Positions 24,545-34,340 are shown, numbered from the stretch's first letter. The stretch is 53,471 nucleotides of DNA from an uncultured Prevotellaceae bacterium (GCA_937893145.1 CALBJW010000144.1:1-53471); one strand, 5' to 3'. A program made the numbers and translations. The notes: a model not told the origin generated them from the sequence alone.

Positions 24545-27500
24545 TTATTTCACTATGAACTTTTCTGTTTTCTCTTCTGTTATCTTGCCATCTACCTTAT
24601 ATGTATAGCGTTTGATATAAACGCCAGGTGGGAGGGTTGTGGTATGGTGGCTTGAGAACTTACGACCACTCATGTCGTATGTCTCGACAATCTCTTCGCC
24701 TTCATAAACGAAGAATTTGATAGAAGCAACACTTGGGTTGTTGAGTACATCGAAGGCACGAAGAGTGAGAGAATGCTCACCTGGTGTGAGTTCTGGAATC
24801 TGATACTTGATGCTTCCAGAAGTGTAGTCACCTGCCTTTTGTGTGAAGTAGCTATTGAGTGAATATGTTGTCGCTTCGTTGTTGTCGATGATTATCTCTA
24901 TGTCATGACCAATGCCGTTGCCTGTGGTGTTGATACCTGTTGAGTCGGTAAGAACAACATAGAGTGTAGGACTAATGCCAGTGTGGTCTCCGTTACGGAA
25001 GGATGTGTTGTTGAGCCACATGGCAATGCGTGGACCAATAGTGTCGGCAGGAATGTCATTCTCTGCTCCCATAAGGAACTCGTTGTGTGTGCCGTGTGCC
25101 TCCTCTTTGTGGTCGTGAGATACAGCATATAGTTTCATTTCGCCATAGTTTTCGTCATAGTTGATGTCGAGTGGTACATAGAACGAGAAACTGAACTCGC
25201 CAGATTTGATGCTGTCTGAACCTGAGTAGAGGATACGAGTGCGGTCGTCATACTCGAATGGTAGGTAGTCGCCACCTTCGTTGTTCTTACAAATGATGTG
25301 CTGCTCGGTGTCGAAGACTGTTGGCGATATGATGCCGTTGAATGTCTTGACAGCGTTACCCCTTTTATCCTCAACATGTCCTGTGACGGTAACAAGTGAT
25401 CCAGCAGCAAGGATTGGGACATTATTGTTATCTGTCTTGCCAGATATGTTGTCAATCTTAACCTTGTATTCTGGTGTGACAAGTCGAATGGCAGGGTCGC
25501 CAATAAGCACATATTCAGCCTTGTTGATGGAGTCAATCTTCGAGAGACTCTTGTTGTTAACGATGTCGCACTTGGCAAGAGCAAGAGCTTCACCAATGGT
25601 GTAGCGTTCGCCCTGTTCGTTAGAGGCAAGAACCCACTTCATGAAGTTGCGGTTGATGACTCTGTTCTGTGTGGAATATACAGTACGAGCAGTTGAAATC
25701 ATGCCCATTGCTGCACCCTTAGGATTGAGAACGGCATTTACTGCAAGGTTCTCTGTGTTCATGTCGAAAGGACAGATGTCGCAACCAGCTGTGAGCCAAA
25801 GAGGCAGACGAGGTGAAGACCAACGAGAGAAGTCTGCAAGTTTGAGTACCTGTTCGTGGGAAAGACAGTATGCGGCTCCATGACCAGTATAGTTCATGAT
25901 GAGAGCTCCTTCCTCCATTGTGCGGTTGATGTCGTTATATGCATCAGGATAACTATTTCCTGTAGCTGACTGAGTGCGGGTGTAACTATCCCAATAGATA
26001 CGTTTGTAACGGAAGTCTGGATAGAGTTGTTTTGTTCTTTTAATTATATCCTCAGCATCAGACATGTGAGTGTTAGAGTTTCCGTCGTCACCCATAAAAC
26101 AGATGGTGTTCTTCCATGCTCCTGCTTCCTCATTCTTTATATAAGAGATGAGTTTATTTACTACATCCTGTGCTTCTGCAACATTTGTTACAGGAAGTCG
26201 TCCTACACCAGCATCTGGTTTTTCCTTGAGAGGCGAAACTCCTTCGCCATCATCGAGCAGAGCGATATATTCCTCACAAGGATAGGAGTCGATATGTGAC
26301 CATGAGTTGTCTGACTCATAAACAAGGAGAAGGTCATCAGCCTTCTTAGTACCAAGTCCAGGAGTGAGAAGTCGGTTGTCCCAGTAGCATGCTCCAAAGA
26401 GGAGGATGTTTTGGAGTGAACCATCGCGGTCGTAAAGCATCTTGGCAAGACGACGGTAGGCAGTGATGTCGGGTGTTCCAGAAGAGAACTCATTGTAAAC
26501 TTCATCAGCACGTACAACAACGCAGTTCATTCCGTCATATTCCTTGTGAGCATCAGCAAGTCGTTGTGCTTGTGCATTATATCGACCTGAAGATGGAACG
26601 ATGATGAGAAGATTGATGTCCTTGAGTGCATGAAGATTCTGGTTGCTTACCTTACCAACATATTCTGGAGTTGGATAGTTCGCCTTCTTTGTTACCGCCA
26701 CATATAGGTCGGTAATCTTCGAGTTCTTCACTTCTGCATGGAATGATTTTCCAAGTTTCACACCACCATCAGGTTGGGGTGTATCGCTTCCCTTTACCGT
26801 TCCTGTTATCTCGTAGGTTGAAGAAGGTGATGTGACATTCCAAAGAACTAAATCATCAACATTCATTCCTGCAATGCTAAACACTTGACGACCAGATGTA
26901 TTTGGTGTGAAAGCAACATAAGAGGATTCTGCATTCAGTCCTGCTTCGTAGCAAGCCTGGATATAGTCGAGATGACCAGTAGTGCCATTCTTGCGGTCAT
27001 GTTCAAGAGTGATAGGAAGAGAACCACCAATTTTGCCCTTTGCTGTGAATGTCTTGTTCACAACATAAGCATACTGATAGTCTGCAAGTCCGTTGAATGA
27101 CATTGTTCCGAGAGCAAGATTGTCGGAAGAAACTTTCAGCGTTGACTTGTCGCTGCTGCTCTTTCCCGAAGCAGCAAACTGAACAGTAACCTTTATATCT
27201 GATTTCTCGTGATTAGGAATGTCGAGTTTGTATGCACGAATGCTTCCGTTGGCATAGTCGTAAGCTTCAAAGAATGTGCGACCACAGTTGATGATGGAGA
27301 ACTCGTCCTTCTCATAAATCGAATGAGCATAATAAGTGGTCTGGGTAGGAGCTGCATCAGTCTTGCCATCCACCTGACGGAAAGCAGCAGGAGTACCACC
27401 TTCTGTCAAGAAGTAATAGACGTAAGACGAGTAAGGATTGTTCTTGTGAGTGAAGTCAACCGATGTCTCACTACTTCGTTTCCACTCCGTTGTACCTTTA

Positions 27501-27811
27501 GAATAGAAAAGGAGAGTGGCTGTCTTGTCGTTATGGTAAAGAGGAATCTCAACGAGGTCGTCCTCGATGTTCTGGATGTTTGTCTCAGGAAGAACCGGGC
27601 GGTTATAGCCGAAGAGACGAACATTGTCGGGATTGGAGAATCCCATCTTCTTGAGGTCAACCGAGTTGAGTTGGTACACACCTTCATCCTTGACACGTAT
27701 CTTCACCCACGTTCCGCTTGAAAGAACGGAAGTGGATGTGTATCGGTCATCTTCAGCCCTTGCGATGATTGCAAGAGAGAAGAGGAGGAGAAGTGTGAAT
27801 ATTTTACGCAT
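24545..27811 (-). CDS. porU: type IX secretion system sortase PorU
   Basis: 1088 residues with signal peptide (LLLLFSLAIIARAE). PorU is a surface C25-family cysteine peptidase that removes the C-terminal signal of type IX cargo and attaches it to lipopolysaccharide. The catalytic dyad is visible as His in MNYTGHGAAYCLSHE (about residue 644) and Cys in LTAGCDICPFD (about 677). The N-terminal half is beta-rich (WVKIRVKDEGVYQLN). The C-terminus shows a type IX-like end with DMSGRKF and GVYIKRY, then EKFIVK. It is the core enzyme of the system. Other components (porK-porN, porT, sov) are not in this window. Confidence 0.92.
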   Translation of the reverse strand: MRKIFTLLLLFSLAIIARAEDDRYTSTSVLSSGTWVKIRVKDEGVYQLNSVDLKKMGFSNPDNVRLFGYNRPVLPETNIQNIEDDLVEIPLYHNDKTATLLFYSKGTTEWKRSSETSVDFTHKNNPYSSYVYYFLTEGGTPAAFRQVDGKTDAAPTQTTYYAHSIYEKDEFSIINCGRTFFEAYDYANGSIRAYKLDIPNHEKSDIKVTVQFAASGKSSSDKSTLKVSSDNLALGTMSFNGLADYQYAYVVNKTFTAKGKIGGSLPITLEHDRKNGTTGHLDYIQACYEAGLNAESSYVAFTPNTSGRQVFSIAGMNVDDLVLWNVTSPSSTYEITGTVKGSDTPQPDGGVKLGKSFHAEVKNSKITDLYVAVTKKANYPTPEYVGKVSNQNLHALKDINLLIIVPSSGRYNAQAQRLADAHKEYDGMNCVVVRADEVYNEFSSGTPDITAYRRLAKMLYDRDGSLQNILLFGACYWDNRLLTPGLGTKKADDLLLVYESDNSWSHIDSYPCEEYIALLDDGEGVSPLKEKPDAGVGRLPVTNVAEAQDVVNKLISYIKNEEAGAWKNTICFMGDDGNSNTHMSDAEDIIKRTKQLYPDFRYKRIYWDSYTRTQSATGNSYPDAYNDINRTMEEGALIMNYTGHGAAYCLSHEQVLKLADFSRWSSPRLPLWLTAGCDICPFDMNTENLAVNAVLNPKGAAMGMISTARTVYSTQNRVINRNFMKWVLASNEQGERYTIGEALALAKCDIVNNKSLSKIDSINKAEYVLIGDPAIRLVTPEYKVKIDNISGKTDNNNVPILAAGSLVTVTGHVEDKRGNAVKTFNGIISPTVFDTEQHIICKNNEGGDYLPFEYDDRTRILYSGSDSIKSGEFSFSFYVPLDINYDENYGEMKLYAVSHDHKEEAHGTHNEFLMGAENDIPADTIGPRIAMWLNNTSFRNGDHTGISPTLYVVLTDSTGINTTGNGIGHDIEIIIDNNEATTYSLNSYFTQKAGDYTSGSIKYQIPELTPGEHSLTLRAFDVLNNPSVASIKFFVYEGEEIVETYDMSGRKFSSHHTTTLPPGVYIKRYTYKVDGKITEEKTEKFIVK

Positions 27812-27816
27812 ACTTT

Positions 27817-28449
27817 TTACTTAATCTTTTGATTCAAGAGTTTTTCGTCGCCAATATAGGCTTCGAGAATGTCGCCTTCCTTGACAGGACCAACACCAAC
27901 AGGAGTGCCTGTGAAGATAAGGTCGCCAGTCTTGAGAGTGAAGAAGCGAGAGCAGTAAGCCACAATCTGGTCAACGGTGAAAATCATGTCGCGAGAATTG
28001 CCTTTTTGCACTGTCTTGCCATTGATGTCAAGGTGGAATGGAATGTTCTGCACATCACCACCGAGCGACTCGATACTAACGAACTTGCCAACAGCCGCAC
28101 TTCCATCAAATCCCTTGCAGATGTCCCAAGGAAGCCCTTGCTTCTGAAGGCGTTGCTGAAGGTCACGAGCTGTGAAGTCGATACCAACAGTCACTTCGTT
28201 GTAGTAGCGGTGAGCAAATCGTTCGCTGATGTCCTTTCCTACATGAGCAATTCGGATGACAAGTTCTGTCTCGTAGTCGAAACGCTCTGCGAAATCAGGC
28301 ACAAAGAAAGGCTTGTGGTCACGGAGCAGAGACGACTCTTGCTTTGAGAAGATGACTGGCTCTAATGGTTTAAACGCATCATCTTTCAAATTATTGTGCA
28401 ACTCCTCAACATGGAGGGCATAATTCATGCCAACAGCTAATATTTTCAT
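27817..28449 (-). CDS. fumarylacetoacetate hydrolase family protein
   Basis: 210 residues, the short FAH fold. Motifs are NYALHVEEL, the metal-binding ETELVIRI, FTARDLQ, GFDGSAAVG and the C-terminal DLIFTGTPVGVGPV. Relatives act as oxaloacetate decarboxylases, acylpyruvases or dioate isomerases; the substrate here is not known. It stands 5 bases before porU and 17 after rseP, so it is cotranscribed with both. That order (rseP-FAH-porU) looks conserved in Bacteroidales from memory. Confidence 0.88.
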   Translation of the reverse strand: MKILAVGMNYALHVEELHNNLKDDAFKPLEPVIFSKQESSLLRDHKPFFVPDFAERFDYETELVIRIAHVGKDISERFAHRYYNEVTVGIDFTARDLQQRLQKQGLPWDICKGFDGSAAVGKFVSIESLGGDVQNIPFHLDINGKTVQKGNSRDMIFTVDQIVAYCSRFFTLKTGDLIFTGTPVGVGPVKEGDILEAYIGDEKLLNQKIK

Positions 28450-28466
28450 GCTTTGAGAGTGTTGAA

Positions 28467-29909
28467 TTACAAGCCAAACAGACGAAGAATATCGTTTCCG
28501 TTAGCCCAAATCATGAGAAGGATAAGGAGCCAGATACCAATGTTCTGGACACGCTCAAGGAATTTCTCCGATGGCTTGCGACGGAAAATCATTTCGTAGA
28601 TTGTGATTACAGCATGACCACCATCAAGTGCTGGAATAGGAAGGAGGTTCATCACGCCGAGAGCAACACTAAGGAATGCAGTGAGGAGCCAGAAGCGCTG
28701 CCATTCCCAAACATCAGGGAATATCTTGCCAATACCGATGAATCCACCTACGCTGCGAGCGCCCTTCTTTGTGAAGAGATACTTCATCTGGTCAACATAA
28801 CTCTTGATTGTGTCCCAACCAAGACGAATACCAGCAGGGAACGACTCGAAGAAACCATACTTCTTAACTGTAATCTTGTCCTGATAAGGTATAGTAGCAG
28901 CAAAACCTAAAGTGAATTCTGGAGTAAGAGTTGCCTTGAGAGTGTCCTTGTTATTTACTACCAAAGTAATGTTGCGGCACTTCATGCTATCGAGATGTGA
29001 CGACTCTTCATTCAGTTTCGCTTGAATATTTACAAGTGCATTTACGATTTCATTGTGGTCAGCTGTTGCCTTACCATTGACTGCGGTAATCTTGTCACCA
29101 ACCTTAAGACCTGCCTTGTCTGCAGGACCGCCAGGGAAGATACTGTCAATGCTTGAAGGAATGAGTACAGACGCATACATTGGCTGCTCCTGAATCATGT
29201 CAAGGAGTGACATCTTCTCTGGAAGACTAATAACCAACTCCTTACCATTGCGGAGCACAGTTGCTGTCTTGGCATTCGAGAGGTCCTGAAGGTTTGCTGT
29301 CTTCCATGACTCTACAACATCATCATCAATCATTGTGATGATATCGCCATCACGGAAACCATCTGCCTTAGCCTGTTCTGAGAACTTGAGACCATACTCC
29401 ATGTCTGTGCTCTTCACATAGCTTTCGCCCCATGTGAAAAGTACCATTGCATAGATTACGAATGCTGTGATGAAGTTCATCATGACACCACCAAGCATGA
29501 TGAGCAGACGCTGCCATGCTGGTTTGCAACGGAACTCCCAAGGGTGAGTCTCGGTAGAGAGTTCCTTTGTGCTTTCGTCAATCATACCCACAAGGTCAAC
29601 ATAACCACCAAGTGGCACATAACCGATACCGTATTCTGTGTGGAAATCCTCTTCAGGCAAATTGTTCTCTGCTTCCTCCTCTTCTGGAGTCTGTTCCTTG
29701 CGATGAACAAAGAAACGAAGTTTGCCATTCTGGAAAGTCACGAGCGAGAACTGTGGCTTTGGATAGAATGGGAAGTCGAAGAAGAGATAGAATCTTTTTA
29801 CTCTTACCTTAAATACCTTTGCGAACAAGAAATGACCTCCTTCATGGAGAACGACGAGGAGGGAGAGTGCAACGATGAGTTGCAATGCTTTTATCAAAAT
29901 TACTTCCAT
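28467..29909 (-). CDS. rseP: RIP site-2 metalloprotease RseP
   Basis: 480 residues. The zinc site HEGGH (22-26) is in the first transmembrane helix (LLVVLHEGGHFLFAK). A second membrane helix carries MNLLPIPALDGGH with the third ligand. Two PDZ domains lie between them, the clearer one around FPGGPADKAGLKVGDKITAV. RseP cleaves membrane-bound anti-sigma factors and signal peptides within the bilayer. The two anti-sigma-type functions in this window make a substrate link conceivable, but nothing in the sequence shows it. The start overlaps the dxr stop by one base (TAATG). Confidence 0.93.
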   Translation of the reverse strand: MEVILIKALQLIVALSLLVVLHEGGHFLFAKVFKVRVKRFYLFFDFPFYPKPQFSLVTFQNGKLRFFVHRKEQTPEEEEAENNLPEEDFHTEYGIGYVPLGGYVDLVGMIDESTKELSTETHPWEFRCKPAWQRLLIMLGGVMMNFITAFVIYAMVLFTWGESYVKSTDMEYGLKFSEQAKADGFRDGDIITMIDDDVVESWKTANLQDLSNAKTATVLRNGKELVISLPEKMSLLDMIQEQPMYASVLIPSSIDSIFPGGPADKAGLKVGDKITAVNGKATADHNEIVNALVNIQAKLNEESSHLDSMKCRNITLVVNNKDTLKATLTPEFTLGFAATIPYQDKITVKKYGFFESFPAGIRLGWDTIKSYVDQMKYLFTKKGARSVGGFIGIGKIFPDVWEWQRFWLLTAFLSVALGVMNLLPIPALDGGHAVITIYEMIFRRKPSEKFLERVQNIGIWLLILLMIWANGNDILRLFGL

Positions 29910-31048
29910 TAAATAAGTGATGACGCGTAGGCGCGTGCTTCTTTATCTGTTTCTAAATATGTGTTAAGAGATGAGTCGGCAGAGAATGGAATTTTATTCA
30001 TTGTCTGCTCAATGATTTCTGCAATACGAGTGTAAGGAATGCGGTCGTCGATGAATGCACGATTCACGATTTCGTTTGCAGCGTTGACAATACAAGGCAC
30101 ATTGCCACCCTTGTTGAGAGCTTCGTAAGCAAGTCGAAGACAAGGGAAACGCTCTGTGTCTGGTGCTTCGAATGTGAGACTCTGCATCTGGAAGAGGTCG
30201 AGACGGTCACCATTGAGGCTGAGTCGCTGTGGATAGCTGAATGCATACTGAATAGGAAGTCGCATGTCAGGCACACCAAGTTGAGCCTTCACCGCACCAT
30301 CCTCAAACTGAACGGCAGAGTGAATCACCGACTGAGGATGTACAACAACCTGAATCTGGTCTGGACGAACACCAAAGAGCCATTTAGCCTCGATGACCTC
30401 AAATCCCTTGTTCATGAGAGTGGCAGAGTCGATGGTAATCTTTGCTCCCATATTCCAAGTAGGGTGGGCGAGTGCATCGGTCTTTGTAACGTGCTTAATC
30501 TGTTCTGCATCAAACTTGCGGAAAGGACCGCCAGAGCATGTGAGCAGAATCTTGTCGATACGGTTGCCTGGTTCGAGGCACTGGAAGATAGCCGAATGTT
30601 CGCTGTCAACAGGAAGGATAGGCACCTGATACTCATGAGCAAGGCGAGTGATAAGGTCGCCAGCCACGACGAGAGTCTCCTTGTTGGCAAGTGCTATGGT
30701 CTTCTTTGCCTTGATAGCCGCAATAGTTGGTTCGAGTCCTGCAAAACCCACCATGCTGGCAAGCACGATGTCCACATTATTATCCTGCACCACATCGCAC
30801 AGAGCCTTAGCACCAGCATACACCTTGATAGGGAGGTCGGCAAGTGCTTCGCTCACCTTTGCATAGTTGTTCTCGTTGGCAATAACCACTGCCTCAGGCT
30901 GGAACTTTCGTGCCTGCTGAATGATGAGGTCAGCGTTGTTGTATGCTGTGAGTATGTATGCTTCGTAAAGGTCTGGGTGCTGCTCAATGACATCGAGAGC
31001 TTGTGTTCCGATAGAACCTGTAGAACCTAATATACAAATCTTTTTCAT
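29909..31048 (-). CDS. dxr: 1-deoxy-D-xylulose 5-phosphate reductoisomerase
   Basis: 379 residues, the usual size. Dxr converts deoxyxylulose phosphate to methylerythritol phosphate with NADPH, the committed step of the MEP pathway. The nucleotide-binding start is KKICILGSTGSIGTQALDVI. The metal and substrate site includes PVDSEHSAIFQCL and SCGGPF-like TCSGGPFRKF, with NMGAKITIDSATLMNKG after it. Translation is coupled on both sides: its ATG overlaps the rimM stop (ATGA) and its stop overlaps the rseP start. ispF lies downstream in the same string. Confidence 0.96.
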   Translation of the reverse strand: MKKICILGSTGSIGTQALDVIEQHPDLYEAYILTAYNNADLIIQQARKFQPEAVVIANENNYAKVSEALADLPIKVYAGAKALCDVVQDNNVDIVLASMVGFAGLEPTIAAIKAKKTIALANKETLVVAGDLITRLAHEYQVPILPVDSEHSAIFQCLEPGNRIDKILLTCSGGPFRKFDAEQIKHVTKTDALAHPTWNMGAKITIDSATLMNKGFEVIEAKWLFGVRPDQIQVVVHPQSVIHSAVQFEDGAVKAQLGVPDMRLPIQYAFSYPQRLSLNGDRLDLFQMQSLTFEAPDTERFPCLRLAYEALNKGGNVPCIVNAANEIVNRAFIDDRIPYTRIAEIIEQTMNKIPFSADSSLNTYLETDKEARAYASSLI

Positions 31049-31569
31049 AATTCAAGTAATCCTATAGGAAGGTCCATAATCATCTGGCGCTCTTCCTGTT
31101 TTATTTCCGAAATAAACTCCTCATGGGCAGGAATCATCACCTCGTCACCATTTGGTCGCTCCACGATGAAGAGCCAGTTTTCGGTGTTGTCGTCAATGGC
31201 TGTTATCTCTCCGATGATGGAGTCGTCGTCGCCATCTATCATGGTGAAACCGATGAAATAGTTGAGACTAACCTCATCTTCGTCAAGCTCCTCCTGATAC
31301 TTCTTCTCGAAATACACATCGCAGTTGACAAGGAACTGAACGGCATCGGCAGAGTTGAGGTCCTCGAACTTTACCAATGCTGTGCTGTCGCTGCGAAAAC
31401 GGTATTCCTCAAGGAAGAAAGGCACAAGTATGCCGTCCACTTCACAGATGAGGTAATCGCTCTCGATGCGGTCCCACACATCGTCTGTGAACTGGAAGTT
31501 GAGTTCGCCTTTCAGGGCGTGAGCCTTCGTAATCTTGCCTATGTGGTAAACGTCTTCTTTCTTTATCAT
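31045..31569 (-). CDS. rimM: ribosome maturation factor RimM
   Basis: 174 residues. The N-terminal RimM barrel begins YHIGKITKAHALKGELNF. The C-terminal PRC barrel ends in the PNGDEVMIPAHEEFI signature. RimM helps assemble the head of the 30S subunit. It is seven bases after murA and overlaps dxr by four bases, so it is translationally coupled. The MPAHEEFI-type end (usually 'IPAHDDFI') is typical of Bacteroidota. Confidence 0.93.
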   Translation of the reverse strand: MIKKEDVYHIGKITKAHALKGELNFQFTDDVWDRIESDYLICEVDGILVPFFLEEYRFRSDSTALVKFEDLNSADAVQFLVNCDVYFEKKYQEELDEDEVSLNYFIGFTMIDGDDDSIIGEITAIDDNTENWLFIVERPNGDEVMIPAHEEFISEIKQEERQMIMDLPIGLLEL

Positions 31570-31575
31570 CTCTTC

Positions 31576-32883
31576 TTATTTTACTCGTTTGATGGCAGCG
31601 CCAAGAGCTGTCAATCGACCTTCGATGTCTTCATATCCTCGGTCAATCTGTTCGATGTTGCTTATCTGGCTTATGCCCTTTGCGCTCAAGGCTGCAATGA
31701 GGAGGGCGATACCAGCACGGATGTCAGGACTTGAGAGTCTTGCTCCACGAAGCTGGAACTTATTGTCATGACCAACAACCACAGCACGGTGTGGGTCGCA
31801 GAGGATGATTTGAGCACCCATGTCGATGAGTTTATCTACGAAGAACAGACGACTCTCGAACATCTTCTGATGGATGAGTACCGAACCCTTTGCCTGAGTC
31901 GCCACCACGAGGATGACAGAGAGAAGGTCTGGTGTGAGTCCTGGCCAAGGAGCATCGGCAAACGACATGATGCTGCCGTCCATGAATGATGCTACCTCGT
32001 AGTGAGCCTGTTCTGGGATGTAGATGTCGTCGCCGCGCTGTTCGATGGTGATGCCGAGACGACGGAACATATTAGGAATGATGCCGAGATTGTCGTAGCT
32101 TACATTCTTGATAGTGATTTCGCTACCTGTCATTGCAGCCATGCCGATGAACGAACCAACCTCAATCATGTCAGGGAGGATGGTGTGCTCAGTGCCGTGC
32201 AGTTCCTCAACACCCTCAATGGTGATGAGGTTCGAGCCGATGCCCTCAATCTTTGCTCCCATGCTCTTGAGCATCTTGCAGAGCTGTTGGATGTATGGTT
32301 CGCAAGCGGCATTATATATAGTGGTAGTGCCAGCGGCAAGCACGGCAGTCATGATGATGTTTGCTGTACCAGTTACCGAAGCCTCGTCGAGAAGCATGTA
32401 TTTGCCATGCAGTTCTTCGGCGTTGATGTCGTACACACCTTTTTCAATGTTGTAGTTGAACTGTGCGCCCAACTCCTGAATGCCGAGGAAATGTGTGTCG
32501 AGACGACGGCGACCAATCTGGTCACCACCAGGCTTTGCCACACAAGCATGATGGAAACGGCCGAGCTGAGGACCGAGCAGAAGGATAGAACCGCGAAGTG
32601 CGGCACAGCGTTGCACGAACTCCTGACTGTTGACATACGAGAAGTCGATGTCGTCAGCCTGAAAACGGTAGTCGTGGTCGTTGAGTTTCTTCACCTTCAC
32701 ACCCATCTTGCTCATGAGGTTGATGAGGTTGTTGACATCAAGTATGTTTGGCACATTACGCATGATGACAGGTTCGGCAGTAAGCAGAACAGCACTAATC
32801 ACCTCCAGTGCTTCGTTCTTTGCTCCCTGTGGTGTAATCTCGCCATGAAGCTTGTGTCCGCCTTCTATAATGAATGAAGCCAT
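31576..32883 (-). CDS. murA: UDP-N-acetylglucosamine 1-carboxyvinyltransferase with Asp in place of the catalytic Cys
   Basis: 435 residues of the EPSP-synthase fold. MurA starts peptidoglycan synthesis by adding enolpyruvate to UDP-GlcNAc. The family loop is present as KPGGDQIGRRRLDTH (117-131). The residue at 121 is Asp, where Escherichia coli has Cys115, the nucleophile alkylated by fosfomycin. Cys-to-Asp enzymes are active and fosfomycin-insensitive in Mycobacterium and Chlamydia. Other motifs are normal (QGAKNEALE, RGSILLLGPQL, DRGYEDIEGRL). It sits 22 bases after the DUF4290 gene and 7 before rimM. Confidence 0.95.
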   Translation of the reverse strand: MASFIIEGGHKLHGEITPQGAKNEALEVISAVLLTAEPVIMRNVPNILDVNNLINLMSKMGVKVKKLNDHDYRFQADDIDFSYVNSQEFVQRCAALRGSILLLGPQLGRFHHACVAKPGGDQIGRRRLDTHFLGIQELGAQFNYNIEKGVYDINAEELHGKYMLLDEASVTGTANIIMTAVLAAGTTTIYNAACEPYIQQLCKMLKSMGAKIEGIGSNLITIEGVEELHGTEHTILPDMIEVGSFIGMAAMTGSEITIKNVSYDNLGIIPNMFRRLGITIEQRGDDIYIPEQAHYEVASFMDGSIMSFADAPWPGLTPDLLSVILVVATQAKGSVLIHQKMFESRLFFVDKLIDMGAQIILCDPHRAVVVGHDNKFQLRGARLSSPDIRAGIALLIAALSAKGISQISNIEQIDRGYEDIEGRLTALGAAIKRVK

Positions 32884-32905
32884 GTTTCTTTCTTAGTTAA
32901 AAAGT

Positions 32906-33502
32906 TTACTTCTTTCTCTTCTTCTTGACCGATGTAGGAATGAGGTTGCTGAGAATCTCACCATCTGTGATGAACTGGAAGTTTTTTGGGTTGAGCAGTA
33001 TTTTTCCTTCTGTGTATCGAGCCATGTCGTCGGCTACCTTGTCGTCGCTCATCACATCCACATTCCAGTTGCCGAGGTCGCGCTTCATCTGGTTGGCAAC
33101 GAGGCCTGCCAGTTCGAAGCTTTGCTTTTCGTCCTCCATGTCCTTGATGGCTTTAGTGAAGGACTCAACGATGTGACCATAGTTGCGGCGACCAATCTGT
33201 GTCTTTGGATAAGGCACACGCTGGCGCTTGTTTGCGTCCTCATCGTGTCGTTCGATGGCTACAGGGTAGTCGATGTCGAGTTCGTAGTTGGATATCTGTG
33301 CCAGATGGTTCCAGAGCTTGACGATAGTCTCTTGGTCGTTGTCTTCATCCTCAATCATGGTCTCCATGACCTTGATGATGGTACGAGCACAACGGAGACG
33401 CTCGCTGCGGTCCTTGATGGTCTTGCAATGCTCCACCATCTGCTGCACGCATCTGCCGTATTCCGACATCTTAAGTCGTTCGAGTTGAGTATTGTATTCC
33501 AA
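32906..33502 (-). CDS. DUF4290 family protein
   Basis: 198 residues, helical, starting MEYNTQLERLKMSEYGR and ending in a lysine-rich tail (VKKKRKK). The central QMVEHCKTIKDRSERLRCA and the YPKTQIGRRNYGHIVE segment match my recollection of DUF4290, a family found only in Bacteroidota and almost always next to murA. No function has been assigned. The constant neighbourhood with murA suggests cell-wall or ribosome-linked work. It lacks a signal peptide or membrane helix, so it is cytoplasmic. Confidence 0.88.
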   Translation of the reverse strand: MEYNTQLERLKMSEYGRCVQQMVEHCKTIKDRSERLRCARTIIKVMETMIEDEDNDQETIVKLWNHLAQISNYELDIDYPVAIERHDEDANKRQRVPYPKTQIGRRNYGHIVESFTKAIKDMEDEKQSFELAGLVANQMKRDLGNWNVDVMSDDKVADDMARYTEGKILLNPKNFQFITDGEILSNLIPTSVKKKRKK

Positions 33503-33536
33503 TGTTATTCTATAAATGAGTTAAAAATCTTGTTTG

Positions 33537-34253
33537 TTAAAGCAGACTCTTTGCCTTTATCGCCACAAATTCCTTCAGGTAGTTTGGCTCGAAATAAGCC
33601 ACATCCTCAAACTCTTCGCAGAGGAACTTCTTTTCTGCCAAAGGAGCCATGTACTTTGCATTCAGTTCTATGCCATCGAAGAAGTGTGCATTAGGATGCT
33701 GAATGACTGTCTTGCATTTCTCTGCACCATTTCCGAAGAAATAGATAGGGTGCTTGTCGAGTTGTTCAAGGAAGGAGTTCTCGTTGATGACCATTGCCTG
33801 AGTGTCGATGACTGGTCGCAAGGCACGAGTGTAAAGAGCCGTATAGACCTCCATGCGTCGAGCGTCGAGCATCGGACAGATGAGTGCGTCTTCTGGGAGG
33901 TCGTCGTGAGTGAGCAGTACTGGTACAGCAAGAATCTGCAGTGTAGGAACCGAGATGAGTTTCAGGTTCTGTCCGTAGCAGATGCCCTTAGCCATTGACA
34001 CGCCGATGCGGAGTCCTGTGTATGAACCAGGACCACTGCTTACGGCTACAGCATCAAATGGTATGCCGTGGCTGTCGGTGAACGACATTGCTTCGTCCAC
34101 AAATACGCCAAGTCGTTTTGAGTGGTTGGTTTCTTTCTTGCCTGTCTGTTGCAGTTCCTCGTAGTTGTCAATCTTGAAGATGTTTGCTCCGTCCTCACTT
34201 ACCGCAACGCTGCAACCGTCAGTGGCTGTCTCAATATGTAGTATAACTGACAT
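33537..34253 (-). CDS. tsaB: tRNA threonylcarbamoyladenosine biosynthesis protein TsaB
   Basis: 238 residues, ASKHA fold. The N-terminus reads ILHIETATDGCSVAVSEDG. The signature VSSGPGSYTGLRIGVSMAKG is complete. TsaB partners TsaD and TsaE to form t6A37 in tRNAs reading ANN codons. It is the first gene of the minus-strand string, divergent from yicC. A consensus -7 lies about 90 bases upstream. Confidence 0.94.
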   Translation of the reverse strand: MSVILHIETATDGCSVAVSEDGANIFKIDNYEELQQTGKKETNHSKRLGVFVDEAMSFTDSHGIPFDAVAVSSGPGSYTGLRIGVSMAKGICYGQNLKLISVPTLQILAVPVLLTHDDLPEDALICPMLDARRMEVYTALYTRALRPVIDTQAMVINENSFLEQLDKHPIYFFGNGAEKCKTVIQHPNAHFFDGIELNAKYMAPLAEKKFLCEEFEDVAYFEPNYLKEFVAIKAKSLL

Positions 34254-34340
34254 TATTCCTTTTACTTTTTGTTCGTTATTTTATGATGCATTATGTAGTC
34301 TCAACCATCGTTTCAGCACGCATCAACCCATAATACGATG

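Noticed and set aside
30281..31030. Open frame of 249 codons on the plus strand over dxr
   Set aside because: Antisense shadow of dxr; no promoter or ribosome binding site.
32002..32877. Open frame of 291 codons on the plus strand over murA
   Set aside because: Antisense to the well-conserved murA; contains no recognisable motif and is explained by murA codon bias.
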